Shown here one piece after another: positions 22,801-35,100 of a DNA stretch of 64,000 bases. The translations under genes were made by a program, and so were the position numbers. How positions within the stretch are numbered: the first letter of the stretch is position 1; every line of letters starts with the position of its first letter. Origin of the DNA: Sanderia malayensis. Its lineage: Eukaryota > Cnidaria > Scyphozoa > Semaeostomeae > Pelagiidae. The notes under the pieces were generated by a model. That model was given only the letters and a program-made list of their open reading frames with translations, searched no databases and had not been told where the DNA came from. The stretch lies in the NCBI GenBank assembly GCA_013076295.1, contig RQOL01000742.1, positions 62,001 through 126,000 on the forward strand. The letters are read 5' to 3'.

Positions 22801-23888
22801 ACACTAATAAAAGATAACACTCATTCCCACAATTTACACCAATAAAAATTTAACATTTACTCCCGCAACTTACACTAATCAAAATTGACATTCATTCCCA
22901 CAATTTGCGCATGATTCCGCGTCAATTCAGCGAAAGCAAATTGTTATGCACTTTTAGTTACCTTTTTCATTCATATTAACATTCATTGCCACAATTTACA
23001 CTAATAAAAGATAACACTCATTCTCACAATTTACAGCAATAAAAATTAACTTTTATTCCTGCAACTTACACTAATCAAAATGGACATTCATTCCCACGAT
23101 TTGCGCATGATTCCGCGTCAATTCAGTGAAAGCAAATTGTTATGCACCTTTAGTTATGTTTTTCAGTCATATTAACATTCATTCCCACAATTTACACCAT
23201 TAAAAGATAACACTCATTCCCACAATTTACACCAATAAATATTTAACATTTACTCCCGCAACTGACACTAATCAAAATTAGCTTTCCTTCCCACAATTTG
23301 CGAATGATTCCACGTCAATTCAGCGAAAAAAAAATTGTTATACACCTTTAGTTACTTTTTTCAGTAATATTAACACTCATTGCCACAATTTACACTAATA
23401 AAAGATAACACTCATTCCCACAATTTATACCAATGAAAATTAATTCTCATTCCCGAAACTTACACTAATCGAAATTAACATTCATTGCAACAATTTGCGC
23501 ATGGTTCCACGTCAATTCAGCGAAAGCAAATTGTTATACACTTTTAGTTACTTTTTTCAGGATTATTAATATTGATTCTCACAATTTACACTAATAAAAG
23601 ATAACACTCATTCCCACAATTTACACCAAAAAAATTAACTTTTATTCCCGCAACTCACACAAATCAAAATTAAGATTCATTCCCACAATTGGCGCATGAT
23701 TCCGCGTCTATTCTGCGAAAACAATTTGTTATACACTTTTAGTTACTTTTTTCAGTAATATCAACATTCATTCCCACAATTTACACTAATAAAAGATAAC
23801 ACTCATTCCCACAATTTACACCAAAAAAAATGAACTTTTATTCCCGCAACTTACATTAATCAAAATCAAGATTCATTCCCACAATTGG
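16878..23888. repeat. satellite array, block 2
   Basis: The same monomer family continues in register from block 1 after element A. Recurrent higher-order segments include a variant with TTAGCGCATG at about 17372, 18783 and 19373, and the higher-order segment also seen at 9063-10378. No genes are called. Element B interrupts it at 23889. Confidence 0.95.
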
Positions 23889-24343
23889 TGTTGCGAATAT
23901 GGCGTCAAGACCTTGCGCAGTGCCGCACAGCGCATGCTGTTGTTTTTTACTTTTATATTCATTTAACTACTTATTTCATTCATATTTTGCCTACAGGTAC
24001 GGCATGCTTTATTAGTCATGTATTTTTTCTTCCTATTGTTATACATAGTAGCATTTACGTGATAGCCTCTAATACAAGACGAGGTTAGGGAAATGACTAA
24101 CTTGTTTTTCATGGGTAAATTCTTCCTAGTTTACTCCTATTGGACAATTTCAATTAACAATAATCACGTAATTTCCTTTTGATATCTTTAAGTAAATTGG
24201 TTTTGTAAAATTTAGAAGAGATTGTATTGAGAATTGAGAAAATTACAAAACGACAGGTGTGTGTGTTTCTCAGTAGTAGACTCTGAAACTCAAGGCTAAG
24301 TTCTTTCGAACTAAAGAATCAGAGCAGGATATATTCCGCAACA
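23889..24343 (+). repeat. 5' LTR of element B
   Basis: This 455-bp LTR has 13 extra bases at 24098-24110 that are absent from the 3' LTR. It contains the promoter and leader start by family rule; no TATA box was assigned. Confidence 0.95.
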
Positions 24344-24345
24344 TA

Positions 24346-24365
24346 TGGTCCACCGAGCCGGATAG
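24346..24365 (+). other. primer-binding site of element B (tyrosine tRNA-like)
   Basis: Two bases after the LTR, TGGTCCACCGAGCCGGATAG begins with the TGG that pairs with a tRNA CCA end. The implied tRNA 3' end (CCGGCTCG..GGACCA) matches animal tyrosine tRNA except at two acceptor-stem positions, and its acceptor stem would start with C-G, typical of tRNA-Tyr. Confidence 0.6.
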
Positions 24366-24368
24366 CAG

Positions 24369-27300
24369 TTGAGTTTTGAGAGTCAGAATGGACGAAATAG
24401 AGAAAATCAAGAAAAACGAGCAGTACAAAGAAGAAATGTTACGAAGATAGCGAATAAAGTCGAAGAATGGTTGGAGAGCGGTGAAGCTGTCACAAAGAAA
24501 CTGAAACATTACGAGAGTGAGCTGGAAGAGAAACGAGTCGAGCTGAAAGATTTGGATAACCAAATATTAGAGTTACTGTTGGAGAATTACGAAGAAGAAT
24601 ACGAAGAGCTCGCAGAGGGAGAAATAGAAGACTCCAACGAATACAAAGAAAACATTGCCTGTACTATTATGTCAATAAAAGAAGCCTTACAGAATACCAA
24701 CCTGAGGAGAAGTGAATCAGAAGAAAGTTTGATATCACGATTGCAGAGGAGCTACTCGAGGGAGAGTTTGGCTTCCCAAAGTTCAAATGGATCGAGTCAG
24801 GCGAAATACGTGAACGTCAAGCTGCCGAAACTGGAGCTGAAAAAGTTCAACGGAAAGATCCATGAGTGGCAAGAGTTTTGGGACGGCTTCTGTAGTGCCA
24901 TACACGACAACGACCACCTAGCGAACGTGGACAAATTCAAGTATCTGAAAAGCTTCTTGGACGAGCCAGCAAAATCAGTTGTAACGGGTATGAGAATAAC
25001 GGATGCGTCATACAAGACAGCAGTTGATCTCCTTCAAAAGAGATATGGGAAGGTAAGCGTTATTCAGAGAGCCCACGTTAATGAACTGATCAACTTGCCG
25101 CCAGTATATAATGAGAAGAACGTACAAAGGCTCAGAGCGTTACACGATCAAATCGAAACACATTTCCGTGGACTACAGACGATTGGCGTGAAAGAAACAA
25201 CATACTCTAGCATAGTTGTCCCTGTTTTGATGGAGAAAGTACCAGAGAATATCAGAATCAGCATGATACGCTTCAACGAGAAAGATCAGATGGATTGGAC
25301 GCTGGGAGAGATGTTGGGTGCATTGGAGAAAGAGGTGAACGTCAGAGAGAATCACATGCCACTGTTAAAAGGCGGAGGGATGAACCAGCAACCAAATTGG
25401 AAGGCAAAGAATGCGAATCAGTTACCATCAACCGCACATGCATTGTTGACAGGAAGCGAAAAACGGAAGTGCGTATATTGTCTCAGCAAGGATCATCAAC
25501 CGGAAGTTTGCCAGAAGACACTGGATGAAAGAAAAGGTATTCTAAAGAAATTTGCTAAGTGTTTTATTTGTCTCAATTCAGGTCATGAGGCCTTTGAATG
25601 CTATTCGAAAGGTTTTTGTACGTTTTGTAAAGGCAGGCACCATAGCTCTATATGTAACAAGCAATTTAAACCAAACGCAGCGGCAGCTGTGGGTCCGGTA
25701 CAAGGTCTAGAGGCTAGCGCGCCCGCGCCCGCGCCCGCGCAAGCCAAAGACTTACAGTTGAATCCTAGTGCGACGTCATGGGTGGGAAGTACCTTTGCGG
25801 GGACAAGAGTGGTTTTGCAGACAGCCTTGGCAAATGTGAATGGAGAGAAGGAAAAGCGAGTCCGAGTGTTATTCGATACAGGAAGCCATCAATCCTTTAT
25901 TAGTGCCGAGGCTGTTGATAGGTTAGAGCTAAAAGCAGACAGAAGAGAGAGTCTTGGTATCAAGGCTTTTGGAAAGAAAGAGTCGGAGGTTGAGATGAGG
26001 GCTATCGTTAAAATAGAACTAGCTCCTTTAGATGGAGGGGAGAGTGTCGAAGTAGAGTGTTTTGTGGTTAACGAGATTGCCGGTATTGCCAATGAGCAGA
26101 TCGAATCAATTAAGAGTAAATATAACCATTTGCGAAGAGTTTATTTCTCGGATGTCTCAACAGACGAAGAATTAGAAATTGATGTTTTGATTGGTGCAAA
26201 TTACTTATGGCAGTTTCAGAAAGGGGAAACAATACGAGGGGGGCCACAGGAGCCCATAGCAGTCAAAACAACACTTGGTTGGGTGATGTCTGGACCACTG
26301 GAGATTGGTAAGATGGATTTGAATATCAATACTAATGTTAATTTTGTGTCAGCCTTTAGTAAATCAGATAAGCAGAAGTTAGAAGACAGTGTCCACACAT
26401 TGTGGGATTTAGACAGTCTAGGTATTCGGGAACAAAACGAAGTTCACCAGAGTCTTGTAGATAACATCGAGTTTACAGGAGAGCGGTATAGAGTAGGCCT
26501 TCCATGGAAGGTTGGGCACAGTGGATTACCCACGAATTATGATATCAGTTTAATGAGACTCAAGAGCCAACTTAGAAAGTTGAAAAAGGACCCTCACAGC
26601 CTGCAGAAGTATGATGAAATCATCACAGAACAATGTACAACTGGGATTATCGAAAGAGTGATGAAACTTAAGAAAACTGAGAACAAAGTACATTATTTGG
26701 CTCATCAGGCAGTTGTGAGGGAAGAAGCAGAAACAACCAAAGTTAGAATAGTGTTTGATGCTTCATGTAAGTCGAAGAAGACAGGCACATCACTCAATGA
26801 TTGCCTGCATGTTGGTCCACCACTTACCCCGTTGATATTTGAGATTCTTTTGAGGTTTAGGGAAAACAAGGTTGCATTAGTTGGAGACATAGAAAAGGCA
26901 TTTTTGAATATTGAGATTTATCCTAAAGATAGAGATTTTTTAAGATTTTTATGGGTTGACGATTGTAATGCAGAGGAACCAGAGTTAGTTGTGTATCGGT
27001 TTAACCGAGTTGTGTTTGGAGTGAATTCCTCACCTTTTCTTTTGAATGCAGTCTTGAGACACCACATTGAAACCTATGTGGCGGGAGACCCAGACTTTGT
27101 GTCAAAGTTAGTGCAGTCATTTTATGTAGACGATTTGGTGACAGGAGGTAGGAATACGAAGGAAGTAATTTCAACACTAGAGAAAGCAAGGACTCGAATG
27201 CAGGAAGGAGGATTTCGTTTGCGTAAATGGAAGACCAATAACGAAGAAGTTAGCCAGAAAATAGCAGAGGTAGAAGGAGATGAGAGTGGTAATTGTAGTT

Positions 27301-29849
27301 TGTCTTACGCAAAGGAAAAGTTAGGCGAGATCAAGGAATCAGGTAGAAGAACTAAGGTGTTAGGAATAGCCTGGGACATGCAGAAAGACCAATTTCAGTT
27401 CGAACTTGACAATTTGTCACATAATGGTAGCAGCCCATCGAAACGAAGCATATTAAGCACTTTAGCTTCACTATTTGACCCATTAGGAGTAGTAAGTCCA
27501 GTAGCAGTGACAGCAAAGATCTTGTCCCAGGAATTATGTGTAGACAAATTAGACTGGGATGATCCACTGCCAGGAAGTAAGGTAGACTTGTGGAACACAT
27601 GGTTGGGAGATTTAGTTAAAGTGCAAACCATAAGCATTCCAAGATGTGTGTATAGGCAAAGCGAGTCGGAAATTCTGACATGTCAGTTGCATGGGTTTGG
27701 TGACGCAAGTAAAAAGGCTTACTGTGCAGTAGTCTACCTTGTTTATGAAGCTGCAGAAGGTATGTTTAGTCAACTACTGTGTTCTAAGACCAGAGTAGCA
27801 CCATTAAAGAGTCTCACCATACCTAGATTAGAGTTAATGTCAGCAAGAATTTTGGCCACATTGATGAATACAGTTCAAAATGCTTTGAGTCCACAAGTGA
27901 AAATAGATAAGATTAAGTATTGGTTGGACAGTAAGACTGCATTGTATTGGATATTTAATTCTGGGCACTGGAAGCAGTTTGTCCAACACAGAGTTAATGA
28001 GATTCTGACTGTTTCAAGTAAAGGAGATCGGGGACATGTCAGCGGTTTAGAAAATCCAGCAGACATAGGGTCAAGAGGAGTAAGTGCTAGTCAGCTTCAA
28101 GAGAGTACAGCATGGTGGGAAGGACCGCAGTGGCTGAAACAAGGAGAGGACAAATGGCCAAAGAGTATGCATATATCCGAATCGGATGATGTAGAAGAAG
28201 AGAAGAAAATGGCAAATGTTCTGAGTGTAGCAGCGGAGAGGTCAAACGCGGTGAGTAACATCATTGACATTGGTAGAATCAGCTCTTTACGTAAACTGCT
28301 TAGAGTGACAGCTTATGTGAAAAGGTTTGTGAGCAACTTGAAGAACAAAAGAACCAATCAGCCAATCAAGCGAGGTAACATTGAAGCAGATGAAATCAAA
28401 CAAGCAGAAATGCTTTGGATCAAGGGTGCTCAGAGAATCTTGAAAGGAAACGATGATTTCCATAAGACCTGCATGAATCTTGGGATTAAGGAAAATAATG
28501 GAATGCTCATTTGCCAGGGAAGACTGGAGAATGCAGATTTGGGAATGGAAGCAAGGTTTCCAATAATTCTACCACAGGATAGTGCATTCTCCAGGCTAGT
28601 TGTGTTGGATAGGCATGTAAAGGTGCATCATTGCAAGGTAAAATCTACACTGGCAGAAGTTAGATCTAGATTTTGGATTCCTAGAGGCAGACAATTTGTG
28701 AAGAAGACTATTAGGGATTGTTTTGTTTGTAGAAAACATGAAGGGAAACCATATCCAAATCCGCCTTCAGCCCCACTGCCAAATTTTAGGGTACAGGAAG
28801 CCCCACCCTTTTCTAGCGCAGGAGTTGATTTTGCAGGGCCACTATATTACAAGGAGAATGGAGAGATGAAGAAATGTTATATTGCATTGTTTTCATGCTG
28901 CTTGACAAGAGCATTGCACTTAGAGTTGGTCAGTGACTTGATCACCTCAACATTTATTAACTGTTTAAGACGATTCTGTTCCAGAAGAGGAACACCAACA
29001 TTAATTGTGTCCGATAATGCCAAGACATTCAAGTCTACAGCTGCATTGTTAAAGAAGTTGTGGGAAGATCAACGGATTGTTGAATATCTTGAATTGAAAC
29101 AGATAACCTGGAAATTCAACTTTGAGAGATCACAATGGTGGGGAGGTCAATTTGAGCGTATGGCAGGACTTGTAAAAAGATGTCTCAGAAAGGTATTAGG
29201 AAATGCAAAGCTTTCATTTGATGAGTTACAGACAGTGTTAGTAGAGATTGAGAGTACGTTAAATTCCAGACCTCTTACGTATCAGTACGATGAGCTGGGA
29301 GAGCAGGTATTAACGCCATCGCATTTAATATTCGGACGTAGATTAGCAACACTGTCAGAGCAGTATGAGATTAGTATGAATCGAGATGATGAACAGAACA
29401 GCCTTTCCAGACGATTTGATTATCTAACCCGTAAGCTAACCCATTTTTGGAACAGGTGGAAAAGGGAATATCTTGCAGGTTTACGGGAGCGACATAGATC
29501 AGGAGGACAGAAAGAAGTCCAGATAAGACAAGGAGATGTCGTGCTGATTGAGGAAGACAACGCGAAGAGAGGAAAATGGAAGGTTGGAGTCATTGAAGAC
29601 TTGATTAAAGGTAAAGATGGAGTGACAAGAGGTGCTAAGGTGCGTAAGGTAAATAAGGTTAAGTATGAGGTTCTCAGCAGACCGGTTCAGAAACTCTATT
29701 TGCTAGAGAGTGCGGTTGCCGACGGAGAAGTGAAGGACAAAGAGAATGAGAGGAGTGACGTGGGCAAGGGCCTCGGAGAGGGACGTCCCACCAGGGCGGC
29801 CGCAAGGGATTCACGCTGGAAGTCCAGGCTTATGCTTGACTCAGGGTGA
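24369..29849 (+). CDS. element B gag-pol polyprotein (1,826 codons)
   Basis: One uninterrupted frame carries all expected BEL/Pao domains: a helical, acidic N-terminus; DUF1759 capsid region (about 145-290); zinc knuckles CVYC, CFICLNSGHEAFEC and CTFCKGRHHSSIC (about 366-430); an Ala-Pro linker; aspartic protease DTG (D503); Pao RT with D840 in GDIEKAF and YVDD at 919-922; RNase H-like domain (GDASKKAYCAV, TIPRLEL, ENPADIGSRG, about 1105-1240); H2C2 zinc domain (about 1410-1460); integrase D1487, D1549, E1596; and a DUF5641 tail. All catalytic residues are present. The frame opens with TTG, not ATG. A better start, the ATG at 24388, lies in the neighbouring frame and hits a stop at 24448-24450, so the N-terminus is probably broken by a one-base change near 24446. 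Confidence 0.95.
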   Translation: MSFESQNGRNRENQEKRAVQRRNVTKIANKVEEWLESGEAVTKKLKHYESELEEKRVELKDLDNQILELLLENYEEEYEELAEGEIEDSNEYKENIACTIMSIKEALQNTNLRRSESEESLISRLQRSYSRESLASQSSNGSSQAKYVNVKLPKLELKKFNGKIHEWQEFWDGFCSAIHDNDHLANVDKFKYLKSFLDEPAKSVVTGMRITDASYKTAVDLLQKRYGKVSVIQRAHVNELINLPPVYNEKNVQRLRALHDQIETHFRGLQTIGVKETTYSSIVVPVLMEKVPENIRISMIRFNEKDQMDWTLGEMLGALEKEVNVRENHMPLLKGGGMNQQPNWKAKNANQLPSTAHALLTGSEKRKCVYCLSKDHQPEVCQKTLDERKGILKKFAKCFICLNSGHEAFECYSKGFCTFCKGRHHSSICNKQFKPNAAAAVGPVQGLEASAPAPAPAQAKDLQLNPSATSWVGSTFAGTRVVLQTALANVNGEKEKRVRVLFDTGSHQSFISAEAVDRLELKADRRESLGIKAFGKKESEVEMRAIVKIELAPLDGGESVEVECFVVNEIAGIANEQIESIKSKYNHLRRVYFSDVSTDEELEIDVLIGANYLWQFQKGETIRGGPQEPIAVKTTLGWVMSGPLEIGKMDLNINTNVNFVSAFSKSDKQKLEDSVHTLWDLDSLGIREQNEVHQSLVDNIEFTGERYRVGLPWKVGHSGLPTNYDISLMRLKSQLRKLKKDPHSLQKYDEIITEQCTTGIIERVMKLKKTENKVHYLAHQAVVREEAETTKVRIVFDASCKSKKTGTSLNDCLHVGPPLTPLIFEILLRFRENKVALVGDIEKAFLNIEIYPKDRDFLRFLWVDDCNAEEPELVVYRFNRVVFGVNSSPFLLNAVLRHHIETYVAGDPDFVSKLVQSFYVDDLVTGGRNTKEVISTLEKARTRMQEGGFRLRKWKTNNEEVSQKIAEVEGDESGNCSLSYAKEKLGEIKESGRRTKVLGIAWDMQKDQFQFELDNLSHNGSSPSKRSILSTLASLFDPLGVVSPVAVTAKILSQELCVDKLDWDDPLPGSKVDLWNTWLGDLVKVQTISIPRCVYRQSESEILTCQLHGFGDASKKAYCAVVYLVYEAAEGMFSQLLCSKTRVAPLKSLTIPRLELMSARILATLMNTVQNALSPQVKIDKIKYWLDSKTALYWIFNSGHWKQFVQHRVNEILTVSSKGDRGHVSGLENPADIGSRGVSASQLQESTAWWEGPQWLKQGEDKWPKSMHISESDDVEEEKKMANVLSVAAERSNAVSNIIDIGRISSLRKLLRVTAYVKRFVSNLKNKRTNQPIKRGNIEADEIKQAEMLWIKGAQRILKGNDDFHKTCMNLGIKENNGMLICQGRLENADLGMEARFPIILPQDSAFSRLVVLDRHVKVHHCKVKSTLAEVRSRFWIPRGRQFVKKTIRDCFVCRKHEGKPYPNPPSAPLPNFRVQEAPPFSSAGVDFAGPLYYKENGEMKKCYIALFSCCLTRALHLELVSDLITSTFINCLRRFCSRRGTPTLIVSDNAKTFKSTAALLKKLWEDQRIVEYLELKQITWKFNFERSQWWGGQFERMAGLVKRCLRKVLGNAKLSFDELQTVLVEIESTLNSRPLTYQYDELGEQVLTPSHLIFGRRLATLSEQYEISMNRDDEQNSLSRRFDYLTRKLTHFWNRWKREYLAGLRERHRSGGQKEVQIRQGDVVLIEEDNAKRGKWKVGVIEDLIKGKDGVTRGAKVRKVNKVKYEVLSRPVQKLYLLESAVADGEVKDKENERSDVGKGLGEGRPTRAAARDSRWKSRLMLDSG

Positions 29850-29852
29850 GTC

Positions 29853-29865
29853 AAGGAGGGGGGAG
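29853..29865 (+). other. polypurine tract of element B
   Basis: AAGGAGGGGGGAG directly precedes the 3' LTR and follows the gag-pol stop codon by a few bases. This is the standard plus-strand priming site. Confidence 0.85.
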
Positions 29866-30307
29866 TGTTGCGAATATGGCTTCAAGACCTTGCGCAGTGC
29901 CGCACAGCGCATGCTGCTGTTTTTTACTTTTATATCCATTTAACTACTTATTTCATTCACAGTTTGCCTACAGGTACGGCATGCTTTATTAGTCATGTAT
30001 TTTTTCTTCCAATTGTTATACATAGTAGCATTTACGTGATAGCCTCTAATACAAGACGAGGTTAGGGAAATGACATGGGTAAACTCTTCCTAGTTTACTC
30101 CTATTGGACAATTTCAATTAACAATAATCACGTAATTTCCTTTTGATATCTTTAAGTAAATTGGTTTTGTAAAATTTAGAAGAGATTGTATTGAGAATTG
30201 AGAAAATTACGAAACGACATGTGTGTGTGTTTCTCAGTAGTAGACTCTGAAACTCAAGGCTAAGTTCTTTCGAACTAAGGAATCAGGGCAGGATATATTC
30301 CGCAACA
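29866..30307 (+). repeat. 3' LTR of element B
   Basis: This is a 442-bp copy of 23889-24343, bounded on the right by the ATTGG target duplication and then satellite. Confidence 0.95.
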
Positions 30308-32139
30308 ATTGGCGCATGATTCCACGTCAATTCAGCGAAAACAAATTGTTTTGCACTTTTAGATACTCTTTTCAGTAATATTAACATTCATTCCCACAAT
30401 TTACACTAATAAAAGATAACACTCATTCCCACAACTTACACCAATAAAAGTTAACTTTTATTCCCGAAACTTACACTAATCAAAATTAACATTAATTCCC
30501 ACAATTTGCGCATGATTCCACGTCAATTCAGCGAAAACAAACTATTGTGCACTTTTAGTTACTTTTTTCAGTAATATTAACATTCATTCCCACAATTTGC
30601 GCATGGTTCCACGTCAATTCAGCGAAAACAAATTGTTGTGCACTTTTAGTTACTTTTTTTCAGTAATATTAACATTCACTCCTACAATTTATACTAATAA
30701 AAGATAACACTCATTCCCACAATTTACACCAATGAAAATTTAACATTTACTCCCGCAACTTACACTAATCAAAATTAACATTCATTCCCACAATTTGCGC
30801 ATGGTTCCACGTCAAATCAGCGAAAACAAATTGTTGTGCACTTTTAGTTACTTTTTTCAGTAATATTAACATTCATTCCCACAATTTCCACGAATAAAAG
30901 ATAACACTCGTTCCCACAATTTACACTAATAAAAACTAACTTTCACTCCTGCAATTTACACCAATGAAAATTACCTTTTATTTCAGCAAACTTAGACTAA
31001 TCAAAATTAACATATATTCCCACATTTTGCCCATGATTCCACGTCAATTCAGCGAAAACAAATTGTTGTGCACTTTTAGTTACTTTTTTTAATATTAACA
31101 TTCATTCCTACAATTCACACTAATAAAAGATAACACTCATTCCCACAATTTACACGAATAAAAGTTTAACATTTACTCCCGCAACTTACACAAATCAAAA
31201 TGAAGATTCATTGCCACAATTTGTGCATGATTCCACGTCAATTCAGCGAAAACACATTGTTATGCACTTTTAGTTACATCTTTCAGTAATATTAACACTC
31301 ATTGCCACAATTTACACTAATAAAAGATAACACTCATTACCACAATTTACACCAATGAAAATTAATTCTCATCCCCGCAACTTACACTGATAAAAATTAA
31401 CATTCATTCCCACAATTTGCGCATGGTTCCACGTCAATTCAGCGAAAACAAATTGTTGTGCACTTTTAGTTACTTTTTTTCAGTAATATTAACATTCATT
31501 CCTACAATTTACACTAATAAAAGATAACACTCATTCCCACAATTTACACCAATAAAAATTTAACATTTACTCCCGCAACTTAAACTAATCAAAATTAACA
31601 TTCATTCCCACAATTTGCGCATGGTTCCACGTCAATTCAGCGAAAACAAATTGTTGGGCACTTTTAGTTACTTTTTTTCAGTAATTTTAACATTCATTCC
31701 TACAATTTACACTAATAAAAGATAACACTCATACCCACAATTTACACCAATAAAAATTTAACATTTACTCCCGCAACTTACACTAATCAAAATTGACATT
31801 CATTCCCACAGTTTGCGCATGATTCCACGTCAATTCAGCGAAAGCAAATTGTTATGCACTTTTAGTTACATCTTTCAGTAATATTAACACTCATTGCCAC
31901 AATTTACACTAATAAAAGATAACACTCATTCCCACAATTTACACCAATGAAAATTAATTCTCATCCCCGCAACTTACACTGATAAAAATTAACATTCATT
32001 CCCACAATTTGCGCATGGTTCCACGTCAATTCAGCGAAAACAAATTGTTGTGCACTTTTAGTTACTTTTTTTCAGTAATATTAACATTCATTCCTACAAT
32101 TTACACTAATAAAAGATAACACTCATTCCCACAACTTAC

Positions 32140-35100
32140 ACCAATAAAAATTTAACATTTACTCCCGCAACTTACACTAATCAAAATTAACATTCATTCC
32201 CACAATTTGCGCATGGTTCCACGTCAATTCAGCGAAAACAAATTGTTGGGCACTTTTAGTTACTTTTTTTCAGTAATTTTAACATTCATTCCTACAATTT
32301 ACACTAATAAAAGATAACACTCAATCCCACAATTTACACCAATAAAAATTTAACATTTACTCCCGCAACTTACACTAATCAAAATTGACATTCATTCCCA
32401 CAATTTGCGCATGATTCCACGTCAATTCAACGAAAGCAAATTGTTATGCACCTTTAGTTACTTTTTCAGTCATATTTACGCTCATTCCCACAATTTACAC
32501 TAATAAAAGATAACACTCATTCCCACAACTTACACCAATAAAAGTTAACTTTTATTCCCGAAACTTACACTAATCAAAATTAACATTAATTCCCACAATC
32601 TGCGCATGGTTCCACGTCAATTCAGCGAAAACAAATTGTTGGGCACTTTTAGTTACTTTTTTTCAGTAATATTAACATTCATTCCTACAATTTACACTAA
32701 TAAAAGATAACACTCATTCCCACAACTTACACCAATAAAAATTTAACATTTACTCCCGCAACTTACACTAATCAAAATTAACATTCATTCCCACAATTTG
32801 CGCATGGTTCCACGTCAATTCAGCGAAAACAAATTGTTGGGCACTTTTAGTTACTTTTTTTCAGTAATTTTAACATTCATTCCTACAATTTACACTAATA
32901 AAAGATAACACTCATTCCCACAATTTACACCAATAAAAATTTAACATTTACTCCCGCAACTTACACTAATCAAAATTGTCATTCATTCCCACAATTTGCG
33001 CATGATTCCACGTCAATTCGGCGAAAGCAAATTGTTATGCACCTTTAGCTACTTTTTCAGTCATATTAACTTTCATTCCCACAATTTACACTAATAAAAG
33101 ATAACACTCATTCTCACAATTTACACCAATAAAAATTTAACATTTACTCCCGCAACTGACACTAATCAAAATTAACTTTTCTTTCCACAATTTGCGCATG
33201 ATCCGACGTCAATTCAGCGAAAAGAAATTGTTATACACTTTTAGTTACTTTTTTCAGTAATATTAACCTTGATTCCCACAATTTACACTAATAAAAGATA
33301 ACACTCATTCCCACAATTTACACAAAAAAAAATTAACTTTTATTCCCGCAACTTACACTCATCGAGATTAACATTCATTCCCACAAATTGCGCATGGTTC
33401 CACGTCGATTCAGCGAAAGCAAATTGTTATACACTTTTAGTTACTTTTTTCAGTAATAGTAACATTCATTCCCACAATTTACACTAATGAAAGATAACAC
33501 TCATTCCCACAATTTACACCAATGTAAATTACCTTTTATTTCCTTAACTTACACTAACAAAATTAACATTTATTTCCAAATTTTGAGCATGATTCCACGT
33601 CAATTCAGCGAAAACAAATTGTTGTGCACTTTTAGTTACTTTTTTTCAGTAATATTAACATTCATTCCTACAATTTACACTAATAAAAGATAACACTCAT
33701 TCCCACAATTTACACCAACAAAAATTTACTTTTCTTCCCGCAACCTACACAAAACAAAATGAAGATTCATTGCCACAATTTGCGCATGATTCCACGTCAA
33801 TTCAGCGAAAACACATTGTTATGCACTTTTAGTTACATCTTTCAGTAATTCATTCCCACAATTTACACCAAAAAAAATTAACTTTTATTCCCGCAACTTA
33901 CACTAATCGAAATTAACATTCATTCCCACAAATTGCGCATGGTTCCACGTCGATTCAGCGAAAGCAAATTGTTATACACTTTTAGTTACTTTTTCAGTAA
34001 TATTAATATTGATTCCCACAATTTACACTAATAAAAGATAACACTCATTCCCACAATTTACACCAACAAAAATTTACTTTTATTCCCGCAACCTACACAA
34101 ATCAAAATGAAGATTCATTGCCACAATTTGCGCATGATTCCACGTCAATTCTGCGAAAACAATTTGTTATACACTTTTAGTTACTTTTTTCAGTAATATT
34201 AACATTCATTCCCACAATTTCCACGAATAAAAGATAACACTCATTCCCACAATTTACAGTAATAAAAGATAACAATCATTCCCACAATTTACACATAAAA
34301 AATTAACTTTTATTCCCGCAACTTACATTAATCAAAATTGACATTCATTCCCACAATTTGCGCATGATTCCGCTTCAATTCAGCGAAAGCAAATTGTTAT
34401 GCACCTTTAGTTACCTTTTATAACACTCATTCCCACAATTTACACCAATGAAAATTACCTTTTATTTCCGCAACTTACACTAACAAAATTAACATTTATT
34501 TCCACATTTTGAGCATGATTCCACGTCACTTCAGCGAAAACAAATTGTTGTGCACTTTTAGTTACTTTTTTTCAGTAATATTAACATTCATTCCTACAAT
34601 TTACACTAATAAAAGATAACACTCATTCCCACAATTTACACCAACAAAAATTTACTTTTCTTCCCGCAACCTACACAAATCAAAATGAAGATTCATTGCC
34701 ACAATTTGCGCATGATTCCACGTCAATTCAGCGAAAACACATTGTTATGCACTTTTAGTTACATCTTTCAGTAATATTAACACTCATTCCCACAATTTAC
34801 ACTAATAAAAGATAACACTCATTCCCACAATTTAAACCAAAAAAAATTAACTTTTATTCCCGCAACTTACACTAATCGAAATTAACATTCACTCCCACAA
34901 ATTGCGCATGGTTCCACGTCGATTCAGCGAAAGCAAATTGTTATACACCTTTAGTTACTTTTTTCAGTAATATTAATATTGATTCCCAAAATTTACACTA
35001 ATATAAGCTAACACTCATTCCCACAATTTACACCAAAAAAATTAACTTTTATTCCCGAAACTCACACAAATCAAAATTAAGATTGATTCCCACAATTGGC

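Larger units (their letters stand above)
23889..30307 (+). mobile_element. BEL/Pao LTR retrotransposon, element B
   Basis: This is a complete LTR element on the plus strand with LTRs of 455 and 442 bp (TGT...ACA), a primer-binding site, one long gag-pol frame and a polypurine tract. The target duplication is ATTGG (23884-23888 and 30308-30312), and removal restores the satellite CACAATTGGCGCATG. The LTRs differ by about 11 substitutions and one 13-bp indel, giving about 2.5% divergence, so it is older than element A. No envelope frame is present after pol. Confidence 0.95.

Noticed and set aside
24797..28066. Minus-strand frames inside element B
   Set aside because: Shadows of the continuous gag-pol frame.
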